The translations under genes and the position numbers were made by a program. The notes under the pieces were generated by a model. That model ran no database searches and was not told where the DNA came from. It saw only the letters and a list, made by a program, of their open reading frames with translations. A stretch of DNA of 64,000 bases from Thunnus maccoyii (lineage: Eukaryota > Chordata > Actinopteri > Scombriformes > Scombridae), in NCBI RefSeq assembly GCF_910596095.1, contig NC_056542.1, forward strand, positions 33,802,457 to 33,866,456, in the 5' to 3' direction. Of the stretch, positions 33,001 to 42,629 are shown piece by piece; the stretch's first letter is position 1; every line of letters starts with the position of its first letter.

Positions 33001-33354
33001 TCACAGAGTGTGATTTCACTCAGTGCTCACACGGTGTCACTGTTGCCTTTTTAGAAAGTGTTGATGAGACATGTAAGCAGAGCTAGAAGAACTCAGTAAC
33101 ACAGCTGAACCTAAAGCAGTCACTACACACTCTTAACATCTCAAATAGCTTCTATGTGCTGCTGACCCTGTGTGTCTCGTGTATGTGTGTGTGTGTGCAT
33201 GCAGGGTGCGGCCGCAGAGGAGAAGCCCGCCTGGAGCGTCCTCAGAGACGACTTCATGATGGGAGCCACTATGAAAGACTGGGACAAAGACAGCGATGGA
33301 GAGGAGGCTGAGGCCCACACAGGAGGAGGAGGAGATGCAGAGGACAGTGACTGA
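27049..33354 (+). CDS. rrp15: Ribosomal RNA processing protein 15 homologue (5 exons, 264 aa)
   Basis: A nucleolar factor for 60S subunit assembly and pre-rRNA processing. Exons 27049-27094, 27594-27904, 29625-29722, 29811-30000 and 33205-33354 total 795 nt in one frame. A short N-terminus is followed by a very acidic Ser/Glu/Asp/Gly region (about residues 17-72). The conserved Rrp15 core then begins with [19 protein letters not shown] and [10 protein letters not shown], continues with [20 protein letters not shown] and [18 protein letters not shown], then [14 protein letters not shown]. The C-terminal box is [20 protein letters not shown] followed by an acidic tail. It is a little shorter than human RRP15 (282 aa), with the difference in the low-complexity N-terminus. 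All splice sites are GT-AG. tgfb2 follows downstream on the same strand, as in tetrapods. Confidence 0.96.
27594..27904 (+). CDS. rrp15: rrp15 exon 2
   Basis: Acidic region and start of the Rrp15 core. Acceptor GACTCAG, donor AAACAG|GTAATA, 311 nt. Confidence 0.93.
27905..28549. other. rrp15 intron 2, left part
   Basis: No recognised element before the MITE at 28550. Confidence 0.4.
28550..29096. mobile_element. hAT MITE with 8-bp target duplication, interrupted by a SINE
   Basis: Ends CAGAATTGCAACGATTAGT and, inverted, CAGGGCTGCAACTAACAAT. It is flanked by identical AACCAGTG at 28542-28549 and 29097-29104. An 8-bp duplication and CAG...CTG ends are hAT hallmarks. About 250 bp of SINE is inserted near its left end. 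Confidence 0.85.
28577..28825 (+). mobile_element. tRNA-derived SINE nested in the hAT MITE
   Basis: The tRNA-like head 'ggggcggctgtgactcagga' then 'ggtagagtggg' gives an A box, and GGTTCGATTCTC a B box. The body has 'cctccagtccgcatgtcgat' and 'gtccttgggcaaaatactta', characteristic of a widespread teleost SINE. It is bounded by TTAAC at 28572-28576 and 28826-28830, a probable short target duplication. Confidence 0.8.
29100..29296. mobile_element. Small MITE (CAGTGGTTCCCAACC type)
   Basis: Left end CAGTGGTTCCCAACC, right end TTGGGAACCATGG. Same family as 16443-16607. It overlaps the target duplication of the preceding hAT MITE, so the elements landed back to back. Confidence 0.6.
29297..29624. 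other. Rest of rrp15 intron 2
   Basis: Nothing recognised. Confidence 0.4.
29625..29722 (+). CDS. rrp15: rrp15 exon 3
   Basis: [20 protein letters not shown] through RIAT plus AG. Acceptor CAACAG, donor CCAG|GTATGT. Confidence 0.95.
29811..30000 (+). CDS. rrp15: rrp15 exon 4
   Basis: Completes Arg152, then [20 protein letters not shown] through KTEKDT. Acceptor CGCTCAG, donor ACC|GTAAGT. Confidence 0.95.
30473..31745. repeat. Long inverted (fold-back) repeat in rrp15 intron 4
   Basis: The left arm (30473-30705) and right arm (31506-31745) are reverse complements with few differences, about 235 bp each, around an 800-bp loop. The right arm carries a small insertion near 31640-31650, and the left arm an extra 'cag'. 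Shared words include 'cagcttccagaagctggcca' and 'ggcaacgatattcctgtaga'. Possible origins are a fold-back transposon or two oppositely oriented copies of one repeat. Confidence 0.9.
31746..32597. other. rrp15 intron 4, middle part
   Basis: No recognised gene or element. Confidence 0.4.
32598..32925. mobile_element. Complete hAT MITE with perfect 8-bp target duplication
   Basis: The ends TAGAGCTGCAAC and GTTGTAGCTCTA are inverted repeats. Both sides carry GATCTCAC (32590-32597 and 32926-32933). The 328-bp length and lack of an ORF make it non-autonomous. Confidence 0.9.
33205..33354 (+). CDS. rrp15: rrp15 exon 5 (terminal)
   Basis: [20 protein letters not shown] to the stop TGA. The acceptor GCATGCAG follows a TG-rich tract. 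Confidence 0.95.
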   Translation, partial: GAAAEEKPAWSVLRDDFMMGATMKDWDKDSDGEEAEAHTGGGGDAEDSD

Positions 33355-33769
33355 CACCATCCATACAGACTGAAGGGACTGTGATGCCCTCAATCCCTCA
33401 ACAGTGTCCTCCTCCTTCACATGTCTGGATCTGGAAATGAATACTTGGGGAAATAATGTAGTAAATCCCAGCTCTTTATCAGTTTGGGTTCTGCATAGAA
33501 TGGATGGAGAAAGTTTGGAAATTGTGTCCCTTACTGATATTTGTTGATGTATCCTGCAGAGGTGGTACACTAAAAGAGTGTAAACAGGATGTAAAATATA
33601 TATATTGAGAGAGCAGGAAGTGTGAAGGAGCTCCTCACTGTGGAGCTGCAGGTTCTGAGCTCCTGTGTGGATTCCGTTTGTTCCCGTTTTGTGTACAACT
33701 ATTTTATTATTGAAAGAGCTTTGACTGTGTCAACCCTGTAAATAGAAATGTTTTGTACAGTGCTGGTTG

Positions 33770-33775
33770 AATAAA
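33770..33775 (+). terminator. rrp15: rrp15 polyadenylation signal
   Basis: AATAAA about 415 nt after the stop codon, in a plausible 3' UTR. Confidence 0.7.
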
Positions 33776-34329
33776 CAGCCAATTCACATATTGTCTTTTG
33801 ACTGGAGTCAGTCCTGCTCTCAGTGAAGGAATGTAATGCTTGATTGACTACATGTATGTCGGTCGTCTTGATACAGTTCTCACATGCCACATGTGATGCT
33901 GGCCGTGAAGCTCACCCTCCGTCTGTGTCAGATAGGGATCTCTTCATGGTCAGAACGGAGAGAAGGAATAATAACGGTGAGCCATAACTCTTTGAATGTG
34001 CATACAGCGTGTTAGTACTGTATTCAGATGTTGTTGAAGAATTCTAAACCTCTCTTTTGGGTTTGAGCCTTCACAAGAGGTCACAAGATACATAAATCTG
34101 AGGTGTTGTGTGATGATTAACAGCACAGGAGTGCAGAAACAAATATGTCTGCTACACAAAATTTATATTTCAGACTGTTCTATAATTGTTGCTTTTTTCC
34201 CCTCATGAATTACTCCATCATTTTATCTCTTTATTATCTTTAGGCCTCTAAAAACTATTTTGATAAACTGACAGAATACAACCTGTACGTGGAAGTGTAT
34301 CACAGACATTGTTTCATTTTAGGGGTTTA

Positions 34330-34705
34330 GGAACCACTGCTGTTAGTCTGTCTCTCAATACTTCCTGATTTCCTGTCTGTTACACCCAGCTCCAAGCTGA
34401 TTGGTTCCCACTGAAGACATAAATCCTTAAAAACATGTTTAAAAAAAAGTCTCAGTAAATTCCTTAAACAGCTGCTCACTGTGGTTTTATCAAATGTTAC
34501 TTGAACAGGAGGAAATAATGCATTTTGTTGGGGACTATTTTCAGTGGTAGATGAATCCACGTTTGATATTCTAGTGAGTATTTCTGGTAGCAGGACGGTG
34601 TGTGTGTGTGTGTGTGTTCATGGTGATGAAGGAACATGTTACCCAGTGCAACAGTGTGACTAATCAATGGGGGTCAATAAGATATATCAGGCTTTGATGT
34701 TAGTA
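34330..34705 (+). repeat. Interspersed repeat, copy 2
   Basis: Matches 19375-19790 in the same orientation, with a GT run expansion at about 34600-34617. Confidence 0.75.
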
Positions 34706-36464
34706 GATCAGTTAATAGTTGGTCTCACCAGATGACTTTAAACAGAGTTGTTTGTAATGTGATAGTATGGTATAACATGTGAATGCAGTATTTGAATATC
34801 AGCAGGTTGCTGCTCTGGCAGTGACCCAGTGAGGTGACGTGGCGCTCACTTGTGCTCACTCCTCTCACTCTCTGACTTGTTTTACTTCGGAGCTTCCTGT
34901 GTCTGGCCCTCGGCGGCAGCACAACCCATGGAAATATTTGCACAGGGTGTTATCGACAGAGAAGAGGGGCGCAGGCGACGCGTTGGGCTGTCTGCACCAC
35001 GCTGGACGCTCGTCTGTCATGGCAACACTGCGGCCTGCCACTTTGGTATGCTGCCTTTTATCCTGGCCCTGTTGACACACACATCCTGGGGAACGGGCCG
35101 CTGTTTCGCCTCATCTACCACCTCCACTCTGTCTCTGACACTTAGAATCCTCACTCTGGTCAAAGCCACCAGCAAACACTGACTTCTCACTCACTTTGTG
35201 ACTCTCACACAAAATACCAAAAGCTGAAAAAATCCAGGTCAACTTGAAGGCGTCACATAAGGCCTGAGTCAAAGTAAGATTTGGCTGATAAATTGGCTCT
35301 GAAGGTATGGTTACATTAGCCTTCTGTTCAGTAAGAGAGGAATGCGATGACACACCGTCTGAAAGATGACCTTTCCATTTCTAAACACAGTGCATCAGTG
35401 TTGCAATTGGTCGAAAGTGTGAATCTGCAGGTCAAAGTTGAACAAAAGTGAGTCCGCTGGAGATCACACCGAAACAGGAAATGCCTGCTTGAATTTTTTC
35501 CATCGTGCAGGCTTTAATATTGGTGAACAGGCAACAAAGCCAATAGTTTGAAGGGCGGAAGAATCATGTGACTGAACCTTTACTTCAGTGGTTTTGATCA
35601 TCATTTCTATCAGTAATTCATGAATAGCTGAGATCTGGAAACACGGTAAGGACAAGGACTTCTGTCATAGCAGATGAGTCTGGTAATAACCTGTGCCAAA
35701 ATCTGACACAGCAAATCTGTGACTGGGTGTTGCAGCGTAGGAATACAGTTCATTGCAGATGGTGGCAGCATGTATGGATTGCAAATACAGTGTTTTGATT
35801 TGATTACATAAACTGAAAAAGAGGAAATAAATTATATAATTGCAGAAGTGCAGCTCCCATGTGGCAGATGGTTGCTTTATGGGGCTCTGAGCAAAATGGG
35901 TTGGGGGGGGGGGGGGTGATGTACGGGTGAAACAAGTGTGAAACTTTCAACCAATTGAATTGAAAATTGTTGAATCATTGATTGTTGAATTTTTCCGTCA
36001 AAGTGCTCAACATTTAAAAGTGTACATATATTTAGATAGTAATAGTAATTAGCATAAAAGTTTGTACATTCACGGTGGCATGACAATTGAGAAAACAAGA
36101 TCTGCCCATGAAGACTGCATGTTATAGTTGAAAGCTCCAGAACAAGTCAATAAGTGGCCCTTGAGTTGAAAATAAAGAAAATTAATTTAAAAATCACTGA
36201 GTCAAAAATCCAAGATCTGTATTCATCATAAGACTCTGTGTGGTAAGGAGAGAGAGTCTTAGAAGTGCATATGTTAGTAAAGTTGTAATAAAGTGAGAAT
36301 AATGCTGGTTTGATCATTTCAAACCTTTGTACAGATTTGATTGGGACTGAGTTCATCCAACTCAGGTGCTGAAAACATAAAATGCTAGTCCCATGGTCTT
36401 CTTGTGTGCTGCTAAAGCAGTTTTCCTTGTGTGGAACAGGTGTTGGAAGGGACGTTCTGCATGA

Positions 36465-36465
<1 letters not shown>

Positions 36466-36507
<42 letters not shown>
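36466..36507. repeat. (CA)n microsatellite
   Basis: About 21 uninterrupted CA units. Confidence 0.97.
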
Positions 36508-36509
<2 letters not shown>

Positions 36510-37164
36510 CAGTAATCTTACATCTGTCTGTGTGGGTACTGATTTAGTGACAACATCTGGTCTACAGCAGCCTCTGGATGCATAGAGTCAGTGAGCGGCT
36601 GTCAGAGCTGATGGATGGCCGGCTGTGGTTGGGCAGAGTGTGGAGGGCCAGCACCAGACCTTGGCAAATAATGAAAAAAGTGGGATTTTCTGAGGGGTGT
36701 GAGTGTAAATCAAGCTGGTACACAGCAGGCTCAGAGAGCGCACAGAGGAGAAGGTGGAGGTGCACACAGTGGAGACAGTCCTGCCCAGTGATATTTGACA
36801 TGAGCCAATCAGCTGACAGAGACAGAGAAGACCTCCTGCTCCATGGATTTGGCTGAGTCTTCGCTGAGGCACCTGTCGTGGGCTTAACAGTGTTTCCAGA
36901 CTCCGATCAGGAGCTTTGATTGTGCTGCAACACACACCGCAGCCAATCAGCTTTTAACATGTTTAAGAGCTCTGCTCCACCTGTTGCTTTGAAACATGAC
37001 AAGAATTGACATGGGAGGGAGGACAGTGAATGAGAAGATTGAATGAATGAATGGGTGAGCAAATAAACAATGAGAAAACAAAACAAATAGCCTATTACAA
37101 TTAAAGGTAAAGGTATTTTGTGTGTGTGTGTAGGAGCTAGTGAAAGGCACATGGGTAAGTGGGT

Positions 37165-37447
37165 TTATACCTTTGTCATTACATTTCAGGGGGAAATATT
37201 TGCACTTTTACCTCCAAAACATTTATTTCACAACTTTAATTGTTGTTGCAGATTCAGGTTTTACATGCAAAACATATGATCATCTTTTATATCAATACAA
37301 TGCATTATAATAGTTTTTCTTTTACCAAACAATTTAAAAATAAGTAAAAAAAAAACAAAACTTATATTAGCCCACATTCTGCTGACTATTCTTTTGAACT
37401 TTTTTTAGGATTTTGAATGCAGGACTTTTATTGTAATGGAGTGTAAT
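37165..37447. repeat. Diverged fragment of the CAGTGG hAT-like MITE
   Basis: 'ttacatttcagggggaaata', 'ggattttgaatgcaggac' and 'attgtaatggagtgtaa' match parts of 16189-16924. Confidence 0.5.
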
Positions 37448-38098
37448 TCCATTGTGGTCTTGATCCTGCTGGATCCTGCACTGAGAAATGACTGAGCTTA
37501 CACTTCCAGAGCTGTACTGACCACTGAGGACACTGAGCTAATGCCATCAGTATTTCTTCTTGTTCATTGTAATCACATCATGAGAGTTTGGAAACAGTAT
37601 GAAGATTTAATTGTAATTACATTTTTAACCTGCCTGTCTTTAATCAATATTTTAGAGATACACTCTTCAACAAAACAAAAACACAATACTAAGGAGTGGA
37701 ATATGATGGTAGGTGAGAGCATGTACACACACATATCCGTTCACACAGATTATAGCAGCTTGTACATACTAATAAAATAGCCTCTCCTTACCATGTTCAC
37801 CTTCCTCTGATGGAATTATAAAATGTAACAGGAACCTCTACGAATTTCTGAGGCAGAAAACGAGAGGGATATTTCTCTCTGCTGACAAATCTCCAGAAGT
37901 CTCGGTCTGACCGGCTTTAAGACCCAGCGTCACGACGCACCAGGAGCCAATGAGCCATTAGCCGTTGCAGCGCTGTCCCAATGGGCACAGCGAGCACTCC
38001 TATTTACAATAAATCGTCTCGTAACGTGGAATTGAAGGGGTCCCCTGCTCCGACAGTGCATGACCACAACCTCGGTTTGAAGCGGGCGGAGGGGGGAG

Positions 38099-38126
38099 CA
38101 CGTGGTAACATTAGTCCCTTATAAAT
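38099..38126 (+). promoter_or_regulatory. tgfb2: tgfb2 core promoter: CACGTG E-box and TATA-like box
   Basis: CACGTG (38099-38104) is followed 14 bp later by TTATAAAT (38119-38126), about 0.9 kb upstream of the start codon. Mammalian TGFB2 also has a long 5' UTR and an E-box near its TATA box, so transcription probably starts near 38150. Confidence 0.6.
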
Positions 38127-38149
38127 CTCCTACAAGCAGCCACTGCTGT

Positions 38150-39022
38150 CCGCTTGGCACGCGTAAAAGACGAGCCGTTGCCCAACTAGATGGGGTGAGG
38201 GACGACGCGCAAAAGCGCTCTGCATCACATCGAGGGGAAGCTCCGAACTGTTTTTTACCAAGTGGCTTATAAAGGAAAACGTTTTCATCGTGAAATTTCA
38301 ACTCTATGTGGATCTCTGATTTCGCCAGAACGTGTTAAGCCACCACAGAAAACGTTCGCACCTTGCGTCCCTGCTCAACGCCAGGACTGCGTTTGGGGCT
38401 TTGCTTTTCTAAAACACGTTTGTGATCTGTTTTTGATCATAAAAAAGCAATGAATCGCTTACCAAGACTCTGAAGTTTAACAGACAGAAGTCTCAGAGCT
38501 CGGGTTGGTGTCGGTTGAAGTGCGGTTGGAGAGCTGCGAGCTGAGCGCTCTGATGTGGTGGAGGTGTGCTAAGTCCCGCAGGCTACACGGCTGTGCGTCT
38601 CGCTGACGATAACCCCTCAGCTGTTTTTCATTCTCCTGTTTTCAACCAGATATTTCAGACCCGTTTGATGGCCGCACGTCCAGCTCTGCCAACACTCAGC
38701 TGCATCTTTACGCACTCTCGGTGTGCGTTCACTGCCAGCCGGGAATAGGTCGGTGCGATCTCTTCTGACCGTTTCTTTTTGTGTCTACTCAGTTGAATGG
38801 ATTTTCAGATACACTTGACTGAAACTGGGGAATCAGAACAATACGATTTTCAAGTATCATTTCGGGGCCAGTTGGCTCGTGTGCGTAAATGCTCTCTACT
38901 TTTGAACCGTTTTGATTTTTGCTCAAGAAATGAGTCTTCCTGGTGACATTTAAATCGCCCCGGTGAATATTTTCCTCAATCTGTTTTTTTCAAATCGAGA
39001 TTTGAAGACGTTGGCGGAGAAG
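38150..39022 (+). other. tgfb2: Inferred tgfb2 5' UTR
   Basis: Long, relatively GC-rich leader with several short upstream open frames, including an in-frame ATG at 38963 preceding the true start. TGFB2 is known for a long leader in mammals. No intron is obvious. Confidence 0.5.
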
Positions 39023-39368
39023 ATGAACCTGTGTATCGTCAGTCTTCTCCTCACTTTGGATTTAGCCACCGTGGCGCTCAGTTTGTCCACATGCAGCACG
39101 CTTGACATGGATCAGTTCAAGAAGAAGCGCATCGAGGCCATCCGAGGGCAGATCCTGAGCAAGCTGAAGCTCACGAGCCCCCCGGAGGACTTCCCCGAGC
39201 CCGAGGAGGTGTCCCGAGACATTGTCGCCATTTACAACAGCACCCGGGACCTGCTGCAGGAGAAGGCGAACGAACGGGCGGCTACGTGCGAGCGACAGCG
39301 GAGCGAGGAGGAGTATTACGCCAAGGAGGTGCACAAGATCGACATGCAGCCTTTCTACCCGTCAGAGA
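39023..39368 (+). CDS. tgfb2: Transforming growth factor beta 2, coding exon 1 (residues 1-115)
   Basis: Encodes the start of the TGF-beta-2 prepropeptide, a secreted dimeric cytokine held latent by its prodomain. A hydrophobic signal peptide ([20 protein letters not shown]) is followed by [49 protein letters not shown] and [13 protein letters not shown]. These match the straitjacket region of the latency-associated peptide. Cys24 is the expected link to LTBP or GARP, and N72-S-T is a conserved glycosylation site. The ATG at 39023 is preferred over an in-frame one at 38963, because the signal peptide begins there as in other TGF-beta-2 proteins. The exon ends GAGA|GTAAGT, phase 1. The remaining exons, including the mature ligand, are not in this window. 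Confidence 0.97.
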
Positions 39369-39370
39369 GT

Positions 39371-39372
<2 letters not shown>

Positions 39373-39429
<57 letters not shown>

Positions 39430-39433
39430 CGCG
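39373..39433 (+). repeat. (GT)24(GC)n microsatellite starting inside the tgfb2 intron-1 donor region
   Basis: The splice donor GTAAGT runs directly into an uninterrupted GT tract to 39420 and then alternating GC to 39433. Confidence 0.97.
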
Positions 39434-41284
39434 TATGTGCACACGCACACGTGTAGGCCCTTAAATGCCCTTACTGATGTTACTTGAGTGTGAAATTTAA
39501 AAGCCTTGCATACACACAGTCCCAAATAGCGTCTGTGCGTGGTCACGTGTGTTTGTAATTGTTTTTGGAAAATCCGTCCCATCATGCTCTCCTGGATGAG
39601 TGCAGGGGAAAACAGCCAGAAAGGAGAGTTGGAGCTGAACTGCAGGCATCAACAACTCTGCAGTCTGAGCTGAACTTCCCCTCCTCTTCCTCAGAGTGCA
39701 GCCAAGTGCATGGCCATCACCAGAGCCAGAAGCCCCCAAATGTTCAATAAATCCCGGAGCTGTACGCTCAGTACTGTGCAGCATTAGATCTGTTAACTAA
39801 AATGTTTAACATCACCTCCAGAAAGCTGCATTCAGACTGTGAGTTTAAGCTTTGTTGACCTGTTAGAGAGCCCTGGCCTCTACTACTACTACTATGCCTC
39901 CATCTCAATTTCTGCCTCCATCCCTATGTTTAGAACTAATTTATACCAAAATAATAGTCCTCATGAAAACTGTTAACAGTGAGGTCTGTGGATTGTCCAG
40001 AGTTATTGGGACTCTGGTTCTGGGAAGATTATGATGTTTGTTGATTTTTTAAGTGTACCACAAATTAAACTCCATTGTACTGAGGTGGAGGCAGAAATCT
40101 AAAAACCTGAACAATAAAAAAACAAAACCCTGTAATTGGATAGATACCACCAGAGGGGAGTGAGATTTTATTTTTTGTAATTTGGTGAACTTTCACGTAA
40201 AGGCATATTTACTCCCACTTTCCTCCCCTCAGTTGATCAAGTTCCATCCCCAAAACTCTCACTCAGCTGACTCAGTCCCTTGTGCACCAGCATCACAGCT
40301 GTGTGCAATATACCGGACAAACCAGCCCTGCAGTACACTGCTGTCTGTCTCTCTGCTTTTCTCTGTGCTTGAACTTCACACGGCAAAGGTTAAGGTAAAG
40401 CATCATGGAGGAGATCATTCTACTGGTGATTTCATGTAGAAGCGGCTGCATATTGCAGCTTTAAAAGACGAAGGGAGTGAACTAAACACAGTATTGTTTT
40501 CAGATTTCTAAATGTAATGTTGGTACTGACATCAGAATGGTGGTATCACAACAATGACTTGCAAAGACAAGTTGTTATTGTACTGTGTATTGTGAGCAGT
40601 TCGACACAGACCACAATGATCCAAGAATTGTCCTAAATTTAAGTTTGTCTTCAACAATCACACAAACTCACGCAATCTCATTTCACCCAAGCTTTTATTT
40701 ACAGCAGTTTCACATTTCAAGTCAGAGAGTCCAATACACAACGCAGTTAGTTAGTTAGTTAGGGTATTGACTTAAATATCACAATACAAATATGCAAACA
40801 CAATGGCTGCATTTCATACATGTTATATACAGCAGGGCTAGAGGGGAAAACAAATACTTTATTTGGATGTGCACAGATAATGTGCTCCATGTTTTGTCAG
40901 TAATATTTGTCCTCTTCCAACCTTTCACCTGATAGGCACAATATATCACAAATATCACATCACTACACACACTATGCTAAAATCAGCACAGGTACTTTAA
41001 GTTTGATATTCAGACATTCAGCAAAGGTTCATCCTTCACCATTTTTCATTAATTGTGCAGTGTCATTGTTTTTTTTTGTTAATAGCTTTCTTATTTTCTA
41101 TCATATACACTTTAAACCAAGTACATTTTCATCTGGGCATCTTCCATTACATACACAACCTCCAGTTTTTGAAGAAAATCATGCAATTTGGCCCCCATGC
41201 TGAGCCAAGCTAACACATTCCAAAGTCTGTCCACTGAACACAGAGACCAGACTCATCTGACAGTGAACCAACCGACTCTCAAAA
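39434..41284. other. tgfb2 intron 1, proximal part
   Basis: No gene seen. A TTAG tetramer run occurs near 40746-40760. Confidence 0.5.
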
Positions 41285-41440
41285 TGACAAAGTAACAGAG
41301 CGTTATTGGCATCAGTAACTGTAATTTCCGGAAGTCAAATAATAATCCCTTACACTACTCATTACTGAAAAAGTAACGACATTACTATTCCATACTGTTA
41401 ATGAGCCATTTGTCCTTGTGAACAGTGTTTGTATGTAGCT
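41285..41440. repeat. hAT-like MITE fragment
   Basis: 'gcatcagtaactgtaatttc', 'cccttacactactcattact' and 'gaaaaagtaacgacattact' match the right half of the element at 47766-48467. Confidence 0.6.
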
Positions 41441-42429
41441 GTTCCAACTTATCAGCTTGTTTCCCTTTGGCGTCCTGGAATATGTTTTCTGCACAAGGTG
41501 ACATAACAACGAGTCATTGACATGTGGTGTGACTACGCTTTGTTAAAATTTTCAGATTTTATCTGAAAAAAATGGTGGAGTGTGCCTTTATTAATTTACA
41601 TCAATGTCTACCCTAAAATGTGATTAAACTGTTACAACTTAACTACTCCTATGTATGGACTTGTGTACAATAATGCCCAGCGTGAGGGGTTTTCCAATCC
41701 TCACTGACTGAACTAAAATGTGTGCTTACAAACCAAAAGGCTGTGTGTAAAAAACCTTCGAGTTTGTGTGTATGACGTGTGTTTATCTGCTATAAGCAGT
41801 AATATACACTGACTGCAGAGGAAGCCATGTTTGTATAATAATCATTCAAGTAGAAGGTGTGGGTTCCTTTTCCTTCAGTGTTGCTGCTCTGTAGCTGACC
41901 CTGACCTTTGACCTCCCATGTGGAGAAGATGAATTTCCCCCTCAGCGGATCAAAAGCACATTAGAAAAAAAGGCATGGCTGTATAAACAAAATAATCATA
42001 TTAAAAGAAACTGCGGAGCCATTAACCCAGATATGGTTTCCCTTCACATCAGAAATGTGAGCACATGAACTGAAGCAAAAATAAATTAGCACGACATTTT
42101 GTATGCCCTGAGGTGTATTTTGTGTTAAATGTTATCCTTGGCCCTGCCTCTTGCGTAAATACCTTAAATATGAATAAATCGGGCTGGATGCCAAGTGCAG
42201 TCAGGGAAGCATTTACAGGGTATAAATAATACTGAGTCAACACGCGGGGAGGAAAGAGGCCAGAATTGATTCCCATTCATGTGAACTGGTGACACTGGCC
42301 AGGTCCTCACATCTGGAGACATGCTGACAGGAGAGAGATCAGGCAGTTAACCCTTCAGCTGATAGGCCATATTTATTTAGTCTCTTTCACTTGACGTGTG
42401 CGTGAGTCGTTGTGAAAGTGAATATCACA

Positions 42430-42430
<1 letters not shown>

Positions 42431-42460
<30 letters not shown>
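42431..42460. repeat. (AC)15 microsatellite
   Basis: Perfect dinucleotide run. A second, GT, run lies at 42599-42628. Confidence 0.97.
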
Positions 42461-42467
<7 letters not shown>

Positions 42468-42597
42468 CACAAACACAAACACAAGGGTATCAGCCTTATT
42501 TGGTTGGGCGCCAGGAAGTCCTCAGAGACAGCAATGTGGGGCACAACGGCACTGGAAACCTTACAGAAATGTTGGCAGGAGGGTTAGGGGTGGGTGT

Positions 42598-42598
<1 letters not shown>

Positions 42599-42628
<30 letters not shown>
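42599..42628. repeat. (GT)n microsatellite
   Basis: About 15 units, opposite phase to the AC array 140 bp upstream. Confidence 0.95.

Positions 42629-42629
<1 letters not shown>

Larger units (their letters stand above)
33776..38098. other. rrp15-tgfb2 intergenic region
   Basis: About 4.3 kb with no supported gene. Contains a repeat (34330-34705), a G14 run (35903-35916), a CA array and a MITE fragment. The GC-rich stretch 34830-35180 has no recognisable coding content. Confidence 0.55.

Noticed and set aside
34830..35180. GC-rich open frames between rrp15 and tgfb2
   Set aside because: No recognisable domain, no convincing splice sites, and competing frames on both strands. Could be regulatory or non-coding.
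38963..39022. Upstream in-frame ATG giving an N-terminal extension of tgfb2
   Set aside because: The extension would bury the signal peptide. The ATG at 39023 gives a normal signal peptide aligned with other TGF-beta-2 proteins.
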